A stretch of 64,000 bases of DNA, taken from the NCBI RefSeq assembly GCF_014638995.1, contig NZ_BMFR01000008.1:88889-152888 (forward strand). Reading direction: 5' to 3'. The position numbers and the translations under genes are program-made. The notes beneath the pieces were generated by a model. The model was given only the letters and a program-made list of their open reading frames with translations. It was not told where the DNA came from and did no database searches. The DNA is from Virgibacillus oceani (GTDB lineage: Bacteria; Bacillota; Bacilli; Bacillales; Amphibacillaceae). Below, in pieces: positions 10,444 to 19,310 of this stretch; the stretch's first letter is position 1; each line of letters opens with the position of its first letter.

Positions 10444-11265
10444 ATGAAGATGAAATATATTAGTATGATTGATGCTTGTTATCACGGTTTAACAAAATCA
10501 GAAAAAAAAATAGCAGATTATATTAAAAAGGAAGGAAAAAAAATTATATACCAGCCAATTAAAACGTTTACTCAAAATGTAGGTGTTGGGGATGCGACCG
10601 TAATCAGGTTTTGCAAAAAGGTTGGATTTGAAGGATATCAGGATTTGAAGCTTCAAATTGCAGCTGATGATTTGTCTGAAGAATCTCCTTCCATAGATAC
10701 CTATATTGACCGAGTTGCGAGAAACTTTGGTAAAGTGATTTCCTCAACAATAGATTTGTTAGACAAAGATGCGTTAGAAAATGCTATCACAGAAATTGAA
10801 AATTCGAATAAGATCCTTATTTTTGGTGTTGGAGCTAGTGGATTAGCAGCGCAAGAAACGGAAATTGGATTTTTAAGGGTTGGTAAATCAGCAAAAGCAG
10901 TTACAGATTCACATTTTCAAGCAATGGAGGCATCGTTGACAACAAATAAAGATGTCATTATCGTTTTAAGCTTATCCGGAAGAACGAGGGATGTCTTTGA
11001 ATCCATGATGATTGCAAAAAAGAATGGTTCAAAAATCGTTGTAATTACCGATTTTAAGTTATCTCCGATCGCAAAGAATGCCGATATTGTGTTGAACACG
11101 TCGATGGAAGAAACGATTGTGGATGGGGGTTCCTTATCCGCGAAGGTATCCCAGTTACTTGTGGTAGATATAATAACAACAGGATTTGCTTTACGAAATA
11201 AAGATAAATCTGTTAAATTGAACCAGATTACGGCTAAATCAATTTTGGACAAAACAATCGAATAA
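10444..11265 (+). CDS. RpiR/MurR-family regulator with SIS domain
   Basis: A 273-residue regulator. Residues 1-80 hold the RpiR helix-turn-helix (VGDATVIRFCKKVGFEGYQDLKLQ) and residues 110-250 a SIS sugar-phosphate-binding domain (ILIFGVGASGLAAQETE, LSLSGRTRDVFES). Such proteins sense phosphosugars. It ends in its own terminator and sits just upstream of, and in line with, a PTS operon, which it very likely controls through the inverted repeat at 11400-11443. Confidence 0.92.
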   Translation: MKMKYISMIDACYHGLTKSEKKIADYIKKEGKKIIYQPIKTFTQNVGVGDATVIRFCKKVGFEGYQDLKLQIAADDLSEESPSIDTYIDRVARNFGKVISSTIDLLDKDALENAITEIENSNKILIFGVGASGLAAQETEIGFLRVGKSAKAVTDSHFQAMEASLTTNKDVIIVLSLSGRTRDVFESMMIAKKNGSKIVVITDFKLSPIAKNADIVLNTSMEETIVDGGSLSAKVSQLLVVDIITTGFALRNKDKSVKLNQITAKSILDKTIE

Positions 11266-11282
11266 GTACCTTTCCTTGAATT

Positions 11283-11315
11283 ACTGTATGGCTTTTTAGG
11301 TTATACAGTTTTTTT
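11283..11315 (+). terminator. Rho-independent terminator after the RpiR gene
   Basis: A 7-bp stem ACTGTAT/ATACAGT with a 13-nt loop, followed by seven T. It separates the regulator from the PTS operon. Confidence 0.8.
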
Positions 11316-11365
11316 CTGTTGTTCTTTAGAAGTTGTTTAAAAATTCAAATGAGTCATAAAAGGCA

Positions 11366-11393
11366 TTGTAATTAAAAATTAACGTGTTATAAT
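11366..11393 (+). promoter_or_regulatory. Sigma-A-type promoter of the PTS operon
   Basis: TTGTAA and TATAAT are separated by 16 nt, about 107 nt before the oxidoreductase start. The -10 is perfect and the -35 matches at four of six positions. The inverted repeat begins at the expected transcription start. Confidence 0.7.
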
Positions 11394-11399
11394 GAAATT

Positions 11400-11443
11400 G
11401 AAGTAAAACTCCATAATTAAATCAATAAAGGGAGTTATACTTC
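11400..11443. promoter_or_regulatory. Candidate RpiR operator (inverted repeat)
   Basis: Arms GAAGTAAAACTCC and GGAGTTATACTTC match at 12 of 13 positions, separated by 18 nt. The left arm sits at the predicted transcription start. The position and the flanking RpiR gene make it a good operator candidate. Direct evidence is lacking. Confidence 0.65.
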
Positions 11444-11455
11444 ATAAACGGAATT

Positions 11456-11469
11456 TGTAAACGCTTTAT
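11456..11469 (+). promoter_or_regulatory. cre-like site (CcpA)
   Basis: TGTAAACGCTTTAT fits the consensus TGWAANCGNTNWCA except at the last two bases. It lies in the leader of the PTS operon, where CcpA could block transcription when preferred sugars are present. Confidence 0.5.
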
Positions 11470-11499
11470 TCTAAAAACATTGGAGATAGGGTGGTATTG

Positions 11500-12495
11500 A
11501 TGAGTATAAAAGTTGGCGTAATTGGAATGGGACAAATGGGGACATATCATGCACAAATTTATCAAAAGTTATCTATGGTAGAGCTTGTTGCAGTCTGTGA
11601 ATATAACGATGAGAGAAGACAAAAGGTTCAAGAGGAATTTGGGTGTATAGCTTATAAAGATTATACAGAATTATTATCCGATCCGGAGATTGACGCGGTA
11701 AGTATCGTACTGCCTGATAATATGCATAGAAAGGCTGTAGAAGCAGCTGTCCAATATCAAAAACATATTTTATTGGAAAAACCGTTAGCCAAAACATTAG
11801 AGGACGGAAAAGCTCTATATGAAATAACAAAGGATTATGACAAAGTATTTACTGTTGGCTTTCTATTACGATTTGATCCTAGATTTAATATGGTGAAGCA
11901 AGCAATTGATGATAATGAATTGGGAGATATTATCCATTTATATTGCAGAAGAAATAGTCCAATTATTGGTCCCAGACGATATATTGGGGCTTCAGACTTA
12001 AGTATGCATGTCATGATTCATGATATTGATTATATTAATTGGTATATGGGATCAGCTCCTAAGAAAGTATTTGCTAAAGGAAGAAGTGTCTTATTAAAAG
12101 AGCATAATATGCAGGATGTTATCTACGCAATAATTACGTATGAAAATGGTGCGATAGCTTGTTTAGAGGCATGCTGGGTATTGCCTGAAAATTCCCCTAC
12201 AAGTATAGACGATAAAGTGGAAATTGTCGGTACAAAAGGTGTTGCTTATGTTGATTCAAGTGATAATGGCGTAAGATTTGTGACAGATAAACGGATTCAA
12301 TACCCGGATTCCAGGCATTGGTATTATACAAATGGTGAAGTATCAGGGGACCTGGCTGAAGAGTTAATGGCGTTCATTAATAATATTGCAACGAACACAA
12401 AATCGATCATTACACCACATGAAGCTTTTGAATCGCTTAAAGTGGTAGATGCCATAGAACGATCACTTTCTGAAGGCAAAGAAGTAAATCTATGA
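11500..12495 (+). CDS. Gfo/Idh/MocA-family NAD(P)-dependent oxidoreductase
   Basis: A 331-residue sugar or inositol dehydrogenase-like protein. Residues 1-120 form the Rossmann domain (VGVIGMGQMGTYHAQI) with the family signature EKPLA at about residue 92. The C-terminal domain holds the substrate-binding part (MHVMIHDIDYINW, with a likely catalytic His). The ATG at 11500 is preferred to an in-frame GTG at 11491. It is the first gene of a PTS operon and may oxidise a sugar, sugar phosphate or polyol. The substrate cannot be read from sequence. Confidence 0.9.
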   Translation: MSIKVGVIGMGQMGTYHAQIYQKLSMVELVAVCEYNDERRQKVQEEFGCIAYKDYTELLSDPEIDAVSIVLPDNMHRKAVEAAVQYQKHILLEKPLAKTLEDGKALYEITKDYDKVFTVGFLLRFDPRFNMVKQAIDDNELGDIIHLYCRRNSPIIGPRRYIGASDLSMHVMIHDIDYINWYMGSAPKKVFAKGRSVLLKEHNMQDVIYAIITYENGAIACLEACWVLPENSPTSIDDKVEIVGTKGVAYVDSSDNGVRFVTDKRIQYPDSRHWYYTNGEVSGDLAEELMAFINNIATNTKSIITPHEAFESLKVVDAIERSLSEGKEVNL

Positions 12496-12533
12496 TACAA
12501 GCCAAATCAACCAACAGAAGGGAATGAAATGAA

Positions 12534-13694
12534 TTGTCATTAAAATCAAAGGTACAAAGCTTTGGAAGTAAATTAAGTAATATGGTTTTACCCAACTTAG
12601 GAGCTTTCATGGCGTGGGGGATTATTACAGCCTTAGCCATTGCATTAGATAATGAGATGTTAACGGCTTTCATTGGACCATTTTTAACTTATTTATTACC
12701 TTTGCTACTTGCCATTGCCGGAGGAAAAATGGTACATGGCTACAGGGGTTCCGTTATTGCCGCTGTCGTTACAATGGGTTTGATTATCGGGACCGATATC
12801 ACGATGTTTATTGGTGCCATGATAATGGGCCCGCTATCAGCTTGGATATTAAAGAAATTTGATAATTTTATAGAAGAAAAAATACCAACTGGATTCGAAT
12901 TGCTAATTAATAATTTGTCAACAGCGATTATTGGGGCAGCCTTAGCGATCATTGGACAAATAACGTTTGTTCCAGTCATAGAAGAATTAACACAGGCTTT
13001 AGCTAATGGCGTAGATTTCTTAATGAATTATAATCTATTACCGCTTACTGCTATCTTTATCGAACCGGCTAAAATATTATTTTTAAATAATGCGATTGGT
13101 CAAGGGGTATTAACACCGTTAGGACTCCTGCAAGCGTCGGAATTTGGAAAGTCTGTATTGTTCTTATTGGAATCTAACCCTGGACCAGGACTTGGTATTT
13201 TACTTGCATTTATGTTCTTTGGAACTAAAAAGACGAAAGGAACTGCATCTGGTGCAAGCATTATTCACTTCTTTGGAGGTATACATGAAATTTATTTCCC
13301 GTTTGTATTAATGCGGCCAATTTTAATTCTTCCATTAATACTAGGGGGGATGGCTGGAACATTTATTTTTACCCTATTTAAAGTAGGATTGGTAGGCATC
13401 GCTTCTCCAGGAAGTGTGATCGCCATTTCAATTATGAGTTCGGCTGGAGATCATCTGCCTATTTACCTGGGTATCTTAACATCTGCACTTGTTACATTCC
13501 TAATTTCCATTCCTTTTATGAAAAAGACGCAGAATGACAGTGATTTAGAAGATGCTGCATCGCAAATGGAACAACTAAAAGGAAAGAAAAGTCGTGTTTC
13601 CAGCATGTTTAGCAATAAAGAAGAAAATGCTCAAGAATTTAATTATGCAAATGTAGAAAAAATCGCGTACGCATGTGATGCAGGTTTGGGATAG
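12534..13694 (+). CDS. Mannitol-type PTS permease IIC, cut short in its IIB domain by a frameshift
   Basis: A 386-residue protein like the IIC part of mannitol EIICB (MtlA): about eight membrane segments, the conserved GGIHEIYFP loop near residues 250-260, and a linker leading to the IIB domain. It stops at CDAGLG, exactly where MtlA reads CDAGMGSSAMG. The rest of IIB continues in another frame from 13675. Losing two bases near 13692 explains this. A TTG start at 12534 follows GAAGGGAATG. If the shift is real, EIIC is made with the IIB phosphocysteine but without its fold. A sequencing error is equally possible. Confidence 0.85.
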   Translation: MSLKSKVQSFGSKLSNMVLPNLGAFMAWGIITALAIALDNEMLTAFIGPFLTYLLPLLLAIAGGKMVHGYRGSVIAAVVTMGLIIGTDITMFIGAMIMGPLSAWILKKFDNFIEEKIPTGFELLINNLSTAIIGAALAIIGQITFVPVIEELTQALANGVDFLMNYNLLPLTAIFIEPAKILFLNNAIGQGVLTPLGLLQASEFGKSVLFLLESNPGPGLGILLAFMFFGTKKTKGTASGASIIHFFGGIHEIYFPFVLMRPILILPLILGGMAGTFIFTLFKVGLVGIASPGSVIAISIMSSAGDHLPIYLGILTSALVTFLISIPFMKKTQNDSDLEDAASQMEQLKGKKSRVSSMFSNKEENAQEFNYANVEKIAYACDAGLG

Positions 13695-13935
13695 TGCAAT
13701 GGGTGTTGCTATTTTGAAGAAAAAGATTAAGAAAGCAGGGTTGGAAGAAATTGATGTCTTTCACATATCTGTCAGCAATTTGCCAGCCGCGTGCGATATT
13801 ATCATTACGCATGAATCTTTAATGGATCGAGTTAAAGAAAAGCAACCCGATGTACATCATATTGCCATAAATGATTATTTAAATGCACCAGAATACGATG
13901 AATTAATTGAAAAAATTCTTTCCCAGAAGGAATAA
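13675..13935 (+). CDS. Displaced remainder of the mannitol-type PTS IIB domain
   Basis: This frame continues the IIB domain of the preceding gene: SAMGVAILKKKIKKAG, then a short alpha/beta fold ending IEKILSQKE, all as in MtlA IIB. It could start by itself only at GTG 13675, inside the upstream gene and after the phosphorylated Cys codon (13674-13676), and no ribosome site is evident. A free product would therefore lack the active Cys. I take it as the second half of a broken gene. With the reading frame restored, the whole protein would be about 467 residues, the usual MtlA IICB size. Confidence 0.75.
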   Translation: MMQVWDSAMGVAILKKKIKKAGLEEIDVFHISVSNLPAACDIIITHESLMDRVKEKQPDVHHIAINDYLNAPEYDELIEKILSQKE

Positions 13936-13983
13936 AAGTAGATAGTACTACTAATCATCTTGTTTAACATAAGGAGACAAAAA

Positions 13984-14652
13984 ATGTTAAAAGCTGTAAT
14001 AATGGATTTTGACGGAGTAATTATTGATACCGAGGTTATTTGGTATGAAGTATATAAAGATTGGTTTCATGTGAAAAAGAATTATGAATTGGCAATTAGT
14101 GAATTTTTAGTTTGTGTCGGTTCCAATTATAAGGCCTTGTTTCGTGAATTAGAAAAAACAAAGGAAATTTATGTTGACGAGGATGAGTTTTTCGCTGATA
14201 CAATGGGTATGTTTATGGATCGAAGCAATCACCTGCCTGCTAAAGAGGGAGTAATTGAATTTATAGAGTCAATTAAGAAACAGAACCTTATATTACTGCT
14301 GGCAACTTCGTCAAAACGAAAAAAACCTGAAACCCATTTAAAAAGATTAGGGTTAATAAATTATTTTGATTCTCTGATTACTGCAGATGATGTAAAGAGA
14401 ATTAAACCATTTCCGGATCTATTTAATCTAGCACTTAAAACGCATCATGTAGAGAATGATGCAGCAATTGTTATAGAGGATTCGAATAACGGTTTAATCG
14501 CGGCAAATAAAGCGGGGATTAAAACGATTATTATCCCGAATGAAGTGACAAAATATAGTGAGTTTGTTGATTACTATGCAAAATATAGTTCATTGCGGGA
14601 AGTAGATTTAGTACAAATAAAGAAAGACTTTGAACCTAAAGGAGTTAAATAA
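13984..14652 (+). CDS. HAD-superfamily phosphatase/phosphomutase (beta-PGM-like)
   Basis: A 222-residue HAD hydrolase. Motif I is VIMDFDGVIIDTE at the N-terminus with two Asp, motif II is ATSSKRKK, motif III is KRIKPFPD, and motif IV is VIEDSNNG. The cap domain is of the helical beta-phosphoglucomutase type. AAGGAGA lies before ATG 13984. In this operon it probably dephosphorylates or isomerises the PTS product. Such phosphatases are common in polyol and rare-sugar operons. Confidence 0.88.
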   Translation: MLKAVIMDFDGVIIDTEVIWYEVYKDWFHVKKNYELAISEFLVCVGSNYKALFRELEKTKEIYVDEDEFFADTMGMFMDRSNHLPAKEGVIEFIESIKKQNLILLLATSSKRKKPETHLKRLGLINYFDSLITADDVKRIKPFPDLFNLALKTHHVENDAAIVIEDSNNGLIAANKAGIKTIIIPNEVTKYSEFVDYYAKYSSLREVDLVQIKKDFEPKGVK

Positions 14653-14653
14653 C

Positions 14654-15103
14654 ATGCTTAAGGAACTAATTACGAGTAAGGATATTACGATTGGGTTGCG
14701 TTCTGCTGATTGGGAAGATGCCATTCGAAAATCTTCTAAAAGGCTGCTTGAAAAAGGAGCAATTGAACCTCGGTATGTAGATTCCATGATAGATGTATTG
14801 AAGGAGAATGGACCATATATTGTATTAGGAAATCATATTGCTTTGGCACATACAAGACCAGAATCAGGTGCAAATGAACTAGGGCTAAGTTTCACAACAT
14901 TAAACCCTCCAATAGCTTTTGGTTCTCAGAATTTTGATCCAATCAAATTAATTATCACCTTTTCAGCTACTGATTCAGAATCTCATCTATCTATGATTTC
15001 TGAGTTGGCGCTTATATTAAGCGATGAAGATATTATGGAGGAATTATTTACTGCCACTACACCAGAAGAATTTTATGAAACTTTGACGGAATCAGTGGAA
15101 TAG
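14654..15103 (+). CDS. PTS EIIA domain protein, mannitol/fructose type
   Basis: A 149-residue EIIA of the mannitol/fructose family (PTS_EIIA_2). The phosphorylated His is in ALAHTRPESG near residue 67, followed by the typical LGLSFTTLNPPIAFG. ATG 14654 follows AAAGGAG and begins 1 nt after the HAD gene stop. It would pass phosphate from HPr to the IIB Cys of the upstream permease. A REP1 palindrome follows, which ends the operon. Confidence 0.9.
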   Translation: MLKELITSKDITIGLRSADWEDAIRKSSKRLLEKGAIEPRYVDSMIDVLKENGPYIVLGNHIALAHTRPESGANELGLSFTTLNPPIAFGSQNFDPIKLIITFSATDSESHLSMISELALILSDEDIMEELFTATTPEEFYETLTESVE

Positions 15104-15106
15104 CAA

Positions 15107-15163
15107 GGGAAGCATGGGGACGGTTCTTTTGCTTCGGAAGCAAAAGAACCGTCCCCATTTCCC
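15107..15163. repeat. REP1 palindrome
   Basis: Arms ATGGGGACGGTTCTTTTGCTTC and their complement meet almost without a loop, with short GGGA/TCCC extensions. It starts 3 nt after the EIIA stop and probably works as the operon end. Confidence 0.88.
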
Positions 15164-15182
15164 AAAATTTCAATCCAATCCC

Positions 15183-15210
15183 TTGATTATTCCTAATTAA
15201 GTTCTATAAT
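15183..15210 (+). promoter_or_regulatory. Sigma-A-type promoter of the aspartase gene
   Basis: TTGATT and TATAAT are separated by 16 nt, giving a leader of about 50 nt before the aspartase start. Match by eye only. Confidence 0.6.
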
Positions 15211-15267
15211 AGGCGTCGGAGACTAGAAATTATTTATAGATTTATAGAACAATTGGAATAGAGGCGA

Positions 15268-16701
15268 ATGGAAAAAATGACTGTCACAACAAGACCAACA
15301 CGTACTGAAAAAGACTTTTTAGGGGAAAGGGAAGTTCCATCTGACGCATATTATGGAATTCAAACATTACGGGCTGTCGAAAACTTTCCAATAACAGGGT
15401 ACCGCATCCATGAAGAATTAATTAAGGCAATGGCAATCGTTAAAAAGGCAGCGGCACTAGCTAATATGGAAAGTAAGCGTCTACATGAGGACGTTGGGGA
15501 AGCTATTGTCAAGGCAGCCAGTGAATTAATGGAAGGAAAGTGGCATGATCAGGTTATTGTCGATCCGATCCAAGGTGGTGCGGGAACTTCGATCAATATG
15601 AATGTGAATGAGGTAATCGCCAACCGTGCTATTGAAATGCTTGGGAAAGAGAAAGGCAGCTATTCCTTTTGCAGCCCGAATACCCATGTCAATATGTCAC
15701 AATCAACCAATGATTCATTTCCAACGGCGATCCATATTGCGGTACTTAACCTAGTTGATAAATTAATCCTATCCATGAAAGAAATGAATCTTGTATTTCA
15801 GCAAAAGGGAGTCGAGTTTAGTAACGTAATTAAAATGGGCCGCACCCACCTTCAGGATGCTGTTCCAATTCGGCTTGGGCAGGAATTTGAAGCGTATAGC
15901 CGCGTCATTAACCGTGATATGAAGCGGATTAAACAATCAACCCAGCATTTATACGAATTAAATATGGGGGCAACTGCGGTTGGAACGGGTCTTAACGCAG
16001 ATGAAAATTATATTGAAAGTGTGTGCGGACATCTTGCTGAAATTAGTGGTCTTCCTGTAACAGGCACGGAAAACCTAGTTGATGCAACACAGAATACAGA
16101 TGCTTATACAGAGGTATCATCAGCATTAAAGATTTGCATGATCAACATGTCGAAAATAGCTAATGATCTACGTTTAATGGCATCCGGTCCACGAGCAGGA
16201 CTTGGTGAAATCTCACTACCTGCCAGACAGCCTGGTTCTTCGATTATGCCCGGGAAAGTGAATCCAGTTATGGCTGAGCTTATTAATCAGGTAGCATTTC
16301 AGGTTATCGGCAATGACCATACAATCAGCCAAGCATCGGAAGCGGGTCAGCTTGAATTAAACGTGATGGAGCCTGTTTTGGTATTTAATTTACTGCAATC
16401 CATCAGTGTCATGAATAACGCATTCCGTACCTTTACAGATCATTGTTTAAGAGGAATAACGGCAAATGAAGGTAGATTAAAGGAATATGTTGAAAAGAGT
16501 GTTGGCGTGATCACAGCGGTAAATCCGCATATTGGATACGAAAGAGCTGCACAAATTGCTGCAGAAGCCATCAAAAGCGGAAAGCCAGTCCGGGAATTAT
16601 GCTTGAAATATGGTGTACTAACAGAAGATGAATTAAGCCAAATCCTCGACCCATATGAAATGACACACCCAGGAATTGCCGGAGCGAGCTTGTTGAAGTG
16701 A
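15268..16701 (+). CDS. aspA: Aspartate ammonia-lyase
   Basis: A 477-residue enzyme of the aspartase/fumarase superfamily that splits L-aspartate into fumarate and ammonia. The signature loop GSSIMPGKVNPV, with the catalytic Ser, is present, as are NMNVNEVIANRA, TGRTHLQDA-like MGRTHLQDA, and QSTNDSFPTA. EREVPSDAYYGIQTLRA at the N-terminus is typical of aspartase rather than fumarase. It has its own promoter and is followed by a degenerate REP1. It links amino-acid nitrogen to the TCA cycle. Class II fumarase is the less likely alternative. Confidence 0.93.
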   Translation: MEKMTVTTRPTRTEKDFLGEREVPSDAYYGIQTLRAVENFPITGYRIHEELIKAMAIVKKAAALANMESKRLHEDVGEAIVKAASELMEGKWHDQVIVDPIQGGAGTSINMNVNEVIANRAIEMLGKEKGSYSFCSPNTHVNMSQSTNDSFPTAIHIAVLNLVDKLILSMKEMNLVFQQKGVEFSNVIKMGRTHLQDAVPIRLGQEFEAYSRVINRDMKRIKQSTQHLYELNMGATAVGTGLNADENYIESVCGHLAEISGLPVTGTENLVDATQNTDAYTEVSSALKICMINMSKIANDLRLMASGPRAGLGEISLPARQPGSSIMPGKVNPVMAELINQVAFQVIGNDHTISQASEAGQLELNVMEPVLVFNLLQSISVMNNAFRTFTDHCLRGITANEGRLKEYVEKSVGVITAVNPHIGYERAAQIAAEAIKSGKPVRELCLKYGVLTEDELSQILDPYEMTHPGIAGASLLK

Positions 16702-16704
16702 GGC

Positions 16705-16760
16705 AAGGGGACGGTTCTGGTGCTTCTTTTCTAATGATGAAGGCAGATGAACCGCCTCTT
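16705..16760. repeat. Degenerate REP1 copy
   Basis: AGGGGACGGTTCTGGTGCTTC and a decayed right arm (AGATGAACCGCCTCTT) lie 4 nt after the aspartase stop. Pairing is poorer than in the other copies. Confidence 0.6.
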
Positions 16761-16784
16761 ATCAATTTTTGGAGGGAACTAACA

Positions 16785-16943
16785 ATGTGGAAGAAGAATC
16801 CTGTTATCGTAGTGGTTGGTATTATTTGTTTTATGATTGCCGGGCTTTTGGACCTTAAAAATAGAGGATTATTTTTTAGACTATTGCCTTCCTTCGTTCA
16901 GGATTATCTGGTTGGAAGGGGTATATCGAAAGGTAGTGATTAG
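16785..16943 (+). CDS. Small single-span membrane protein
   Basis: A 52-residue protein with one hydrophobic segment near residues 6-24 (VIVVVGIICFMIAGLL) followed by a basic, aromatic tail. GGAGGG lies 8 nt before ATG, which supports translation. It is flanked on both sides by REP1 palindromes, so it is a separate unit. I do not recognise it. Confidence 0.65.
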   Translation: MWKKNPVIVVVGIICFMIAGLLDLKNRGLFFRLLPSFVQDYLVGRGISKGSD

Positions 16944-16954
16944 TGAAGCATGGG

Positions 16955-17045
16955 GTGAAGCATGGGGACGGTTCTTCTGCTTCTGAAGCAAAAGAACCGT
17001 CCCCATGTGTCACCTGAAGCAAAAGAACCGTCCCCATGTGTCATT
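16955..17045. repeat. REP1 palindrome with a tandemly duplicated right arm
   Basis: A complete palindrome (about 16961-17012) is followed directly by a second copy of its right arm plus the 3-prime flank ATGTGTCA. The extra half-unit suggests slippage or unequal exchange between copies. It lies between the small membrane protein and the convergent beta-helix gene. Confidence 0.85.
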
Positions 17046-17052
17046 CCTCAAG

Positions 17053-18462
17053 TCATTCAACAATTTTCCTTGCAGGTGAATCGTTTTCCAGTTCAAAATT
17101 AAATTCATCTGCATTTTTATAACCTGGATCTAAATAACTGGTTTTCTCATCACTTTTTGAAGCAGTTTTAAACGTTGGAAAAGAGATATATTCTTCGTTT
17201 TTCCATATCCATATACCATCTTTTCCTTTTTCCTTATGAAAAACATTCCTTTGTAGTTTATTACCTTGATTGGTTGTAAATTCGTTGGCGATAAATACGC
17301 GGGAAGGTCCAGCAGTCAATATATTCCTTTCAATCAAATTGTTTTTTATATCATGCTGCAGCAAGAGCTGTCCCCCATATAATCCCTTTGTGTCATTTCG
17401 GTACATTATATTGTGAGAAATGGTGGAGTTAATCGTGCCCCCGCGATCTTCATCATAGCCGCCTATCGATATCCCAGTGTAATAATTACTGTGAACTATA
17501 TTGTTTATAATGCTTATGTTATCGGCATATTTACCTGCATGCTCCGAGGTAGCCTCAATTCCGATGTCACATTTATAAATGGTATTCTCTTCGACGGTTA
17601 TATTTTTTCCGCCATCTATGTAAATGCCACCAGCGCTGTAATCCTCCCCATAAGCAGGATTACCGTACGATGAAATTTCATAAACCGTATTGTTGCTTAC
17701 GGTACCATTTCGTACATAGTCAGCTTTTTCATTAGTGGCGACACCTTCATAACCAATTAGATCAATACCTATATTATCGTTTCGGCGAACGAGATTGTTT
17801 TCCACCTTAAAGCCGTCGATATTTCCATTGAGTACGAGAGCTTCACTTGAACCAAGTTTTAAGTTCTCCACAGTATTATTTTGAATAGTTATGTCTTTCA
17901 TTGGACCTGTACCATAGATGGCAATCCCATGGCCATTGCCATCATCTGCATAGGTTTCAATATGCTGTACATGGTTGTTTTTTAACGTAATTTGACTGCT
18001 CGAACCAGTTACAAAAATACCCATTACGGTTTCGTCTGTTAAATCTGTTGTTAAATCCTGTATCGTTATTCCATCAATGGTAATATAGTTTTTATTGTTT
18101 AGCATCACCATGGACGTATCCCCTTCAACGTCCTTTTGGTTCTCACCGCTAAGAATAACCTCTTCATCTTCATATGCTTTGAAGGCAATCGGTTTTGACT
18201 TTGTTCCGCTATGCTTGATGACAAGCTTTTCATTGTAGGTTCCTTTTCGGATGAATATGGTGGATCCTGCTATTGCTTCTGAGGCGGCTTTTTTCAGCGT
18301 TCGAAATGGTTTTTCTTTTGTACCATTATTTTGATCATTTCCATTTGTGGCTACGTATATAAAATTAGCATTTTCCTGTTGTTCATCTGCGTTAGTATGA
18401 TTGAAAACAAGTGCAATTATGATAGCAAATGCAGCAAGAAGGACAAGAATAGTATTTTTCAT
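17053..18462 (-). CDS. Secreted right-handed parallel beta-helix protein
   Basis: A 469-residue protein with an uncleaved or cleaved signal segment (hydrophobic residues 4-20). After that come repeated beta-helix coils: many NN- and NG-containing turns such as ITLKNNHV, ITIQNNTVENL, and FKVENNLVRRN. The opening FIYVATNGNDQNNGTKEKPFRTLKKA is the DUF1565 N-terminal module typical of extracellular polysaccharide lyases and epimerases. It probably acts outside the cell on a polysaccharide, but no catalytic set could be assigned. GGGGAATG precedes the ATG. Confidence 0.82.
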   Translation of the reverse strand: MKNTILVLLAAFAIIIALVFNHTNADEQQENANFIYVATNGNDQNNGTKEKPFRTLKKAASEAIAGSTIFIRKGTYNEKLVIKHSGTKSKPIAFKAYEDEEVILSGENQKDVEGDTSMVMLNNKNYITIDGITIQDLTTDLTDETVMGIFVTGSSSQITLKNNHVQHIETYADDGNGHGIAIYGTGPMKDITIQNNTVENLKLGSSEALVLNGNIDGFKVENNLVRRNDNIGIDLIGYEGVATNEKADYVRNGTVSNNTVYEISSYGNPAYGEDYSAGGIYIDGGKNITVEENTIYKCDIGIEATSEHAGKYADNISIINNIVHSNYYTGISIGGYDEDRGGTINSTISHNIMYRNDTKGLYGGQLLLQHDIKNNLIERNILTAGPSRVFIANEFTTNQGNKLQRNVFHKEKGKDGIWIWKNEEYISFPTFKTASKSDEKTSYLDPGYKNADEFNFELENDSPARKIVE

Positions 18463-18777
18463 AAAATCATTCCCCGTGTAAAATATATTTTTAAGTTCAT
18501 CTTATAATACATGATGGTACGCAGAATTACTATATGATGGTATTTTTAAAACAACTAGGACAAGATGTAGAATGCTGTTTTTGAAAGATAGATACCACTG
18601 GATTTACTAGCTCCCTGTAAACTTTTGTACAAGGTCATTATTCGCAAATGTTTGGTATACCAGATTAATAAAGTCCCATATGAGCGTAAAAATAAAAATC
18701 ACTATACTGTAGCTTGAATATTAAAACTATTACATATATTATTAACTTAAATCTAAAGGAGTGAGGTGTTAACATCG
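18463..18777. other. Divergent promoter region
   Basis: About 315 bases between the beta-helix gene (minus) and the SRPBCC gene (plus). It is AT-rich and no gene is visible. Both promoters must lie here, but I could not place them confidently. Confidence 0.5.
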
Positions 18778-19212
18778 ATGGAAACAAGTAAGAAAGAAAC
18801 AATAACGGTTGAAACTATTGTTCATGCACCAGTTGAAAAAGTATGGAAGTATTGGACGGAGCCAAAGCACATTACACGTTGGTCGAATGCTTCTGACGAT
18901 TGGCATGCGCCAAAAGCAGAAAATGATTTAGGAGCGGGCGGCAAATTCCTTACACGCATGGAAGCAAAGGACGCAAGCTTTGGATTTGATTTTTCCGGTG
19001 TTTATGATGAGGTGAGGCAGCATGAGTTTATTTCTTACACGATGGGTGACGGAAGGAAGGTTGACATTACATTTAATAGTCAGGAAGGTGACACAAAAGT
19101 AGTGGAAACATTCGAGGCTGAAACTACCAATTCCATTAAGATGCAGCAAACAGGATGGCAGTCGATTTTGGACAATTTTAAGAAGTATAGTGAGGCAGCC
19201 CAAGGTGATTAG
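18778..19212 (+). CDS. SRPBCC/AHSA1-domain protein
   Basis: A 144-residue START-like ligand-binding fold protein. IVHAPVEKVWKYWTEPKHITRW is the typical AHSA1 opening, and the C-terminus ends in the usual long helix after GWQSILDNFKKY. ATG 18778 is preferred because GAGGTG lies 9 nt upstream. An in-frame GTG at 18766 is possible. It probably binds a small hydrophobic compound. It precedes a PhnB-like gene, a common pairing. Confidence 0.87.
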   Translation: METSKKETITVETIVHAPVEKVWKYWTEPKHITRWSNASDDWHAPKAENDLGAGGKFLTRMEAKDASFGFDFSGVYDEVRQHEFISYTMGDGRKVDITFNSQEGDTKVVETFEAETTNSIKMQQTGWQSILDNFKKYSEAAQGD

Positions 19213-19310
19213 AGTTGAGAGAATCACAAGCATTTCCAGATAGAAGTCTTTTGATAGCTGTTAGGGTTAGAAAGTTAGGCACAAAAAATAAATTGTAAAG
19301 AAGGGATCGT

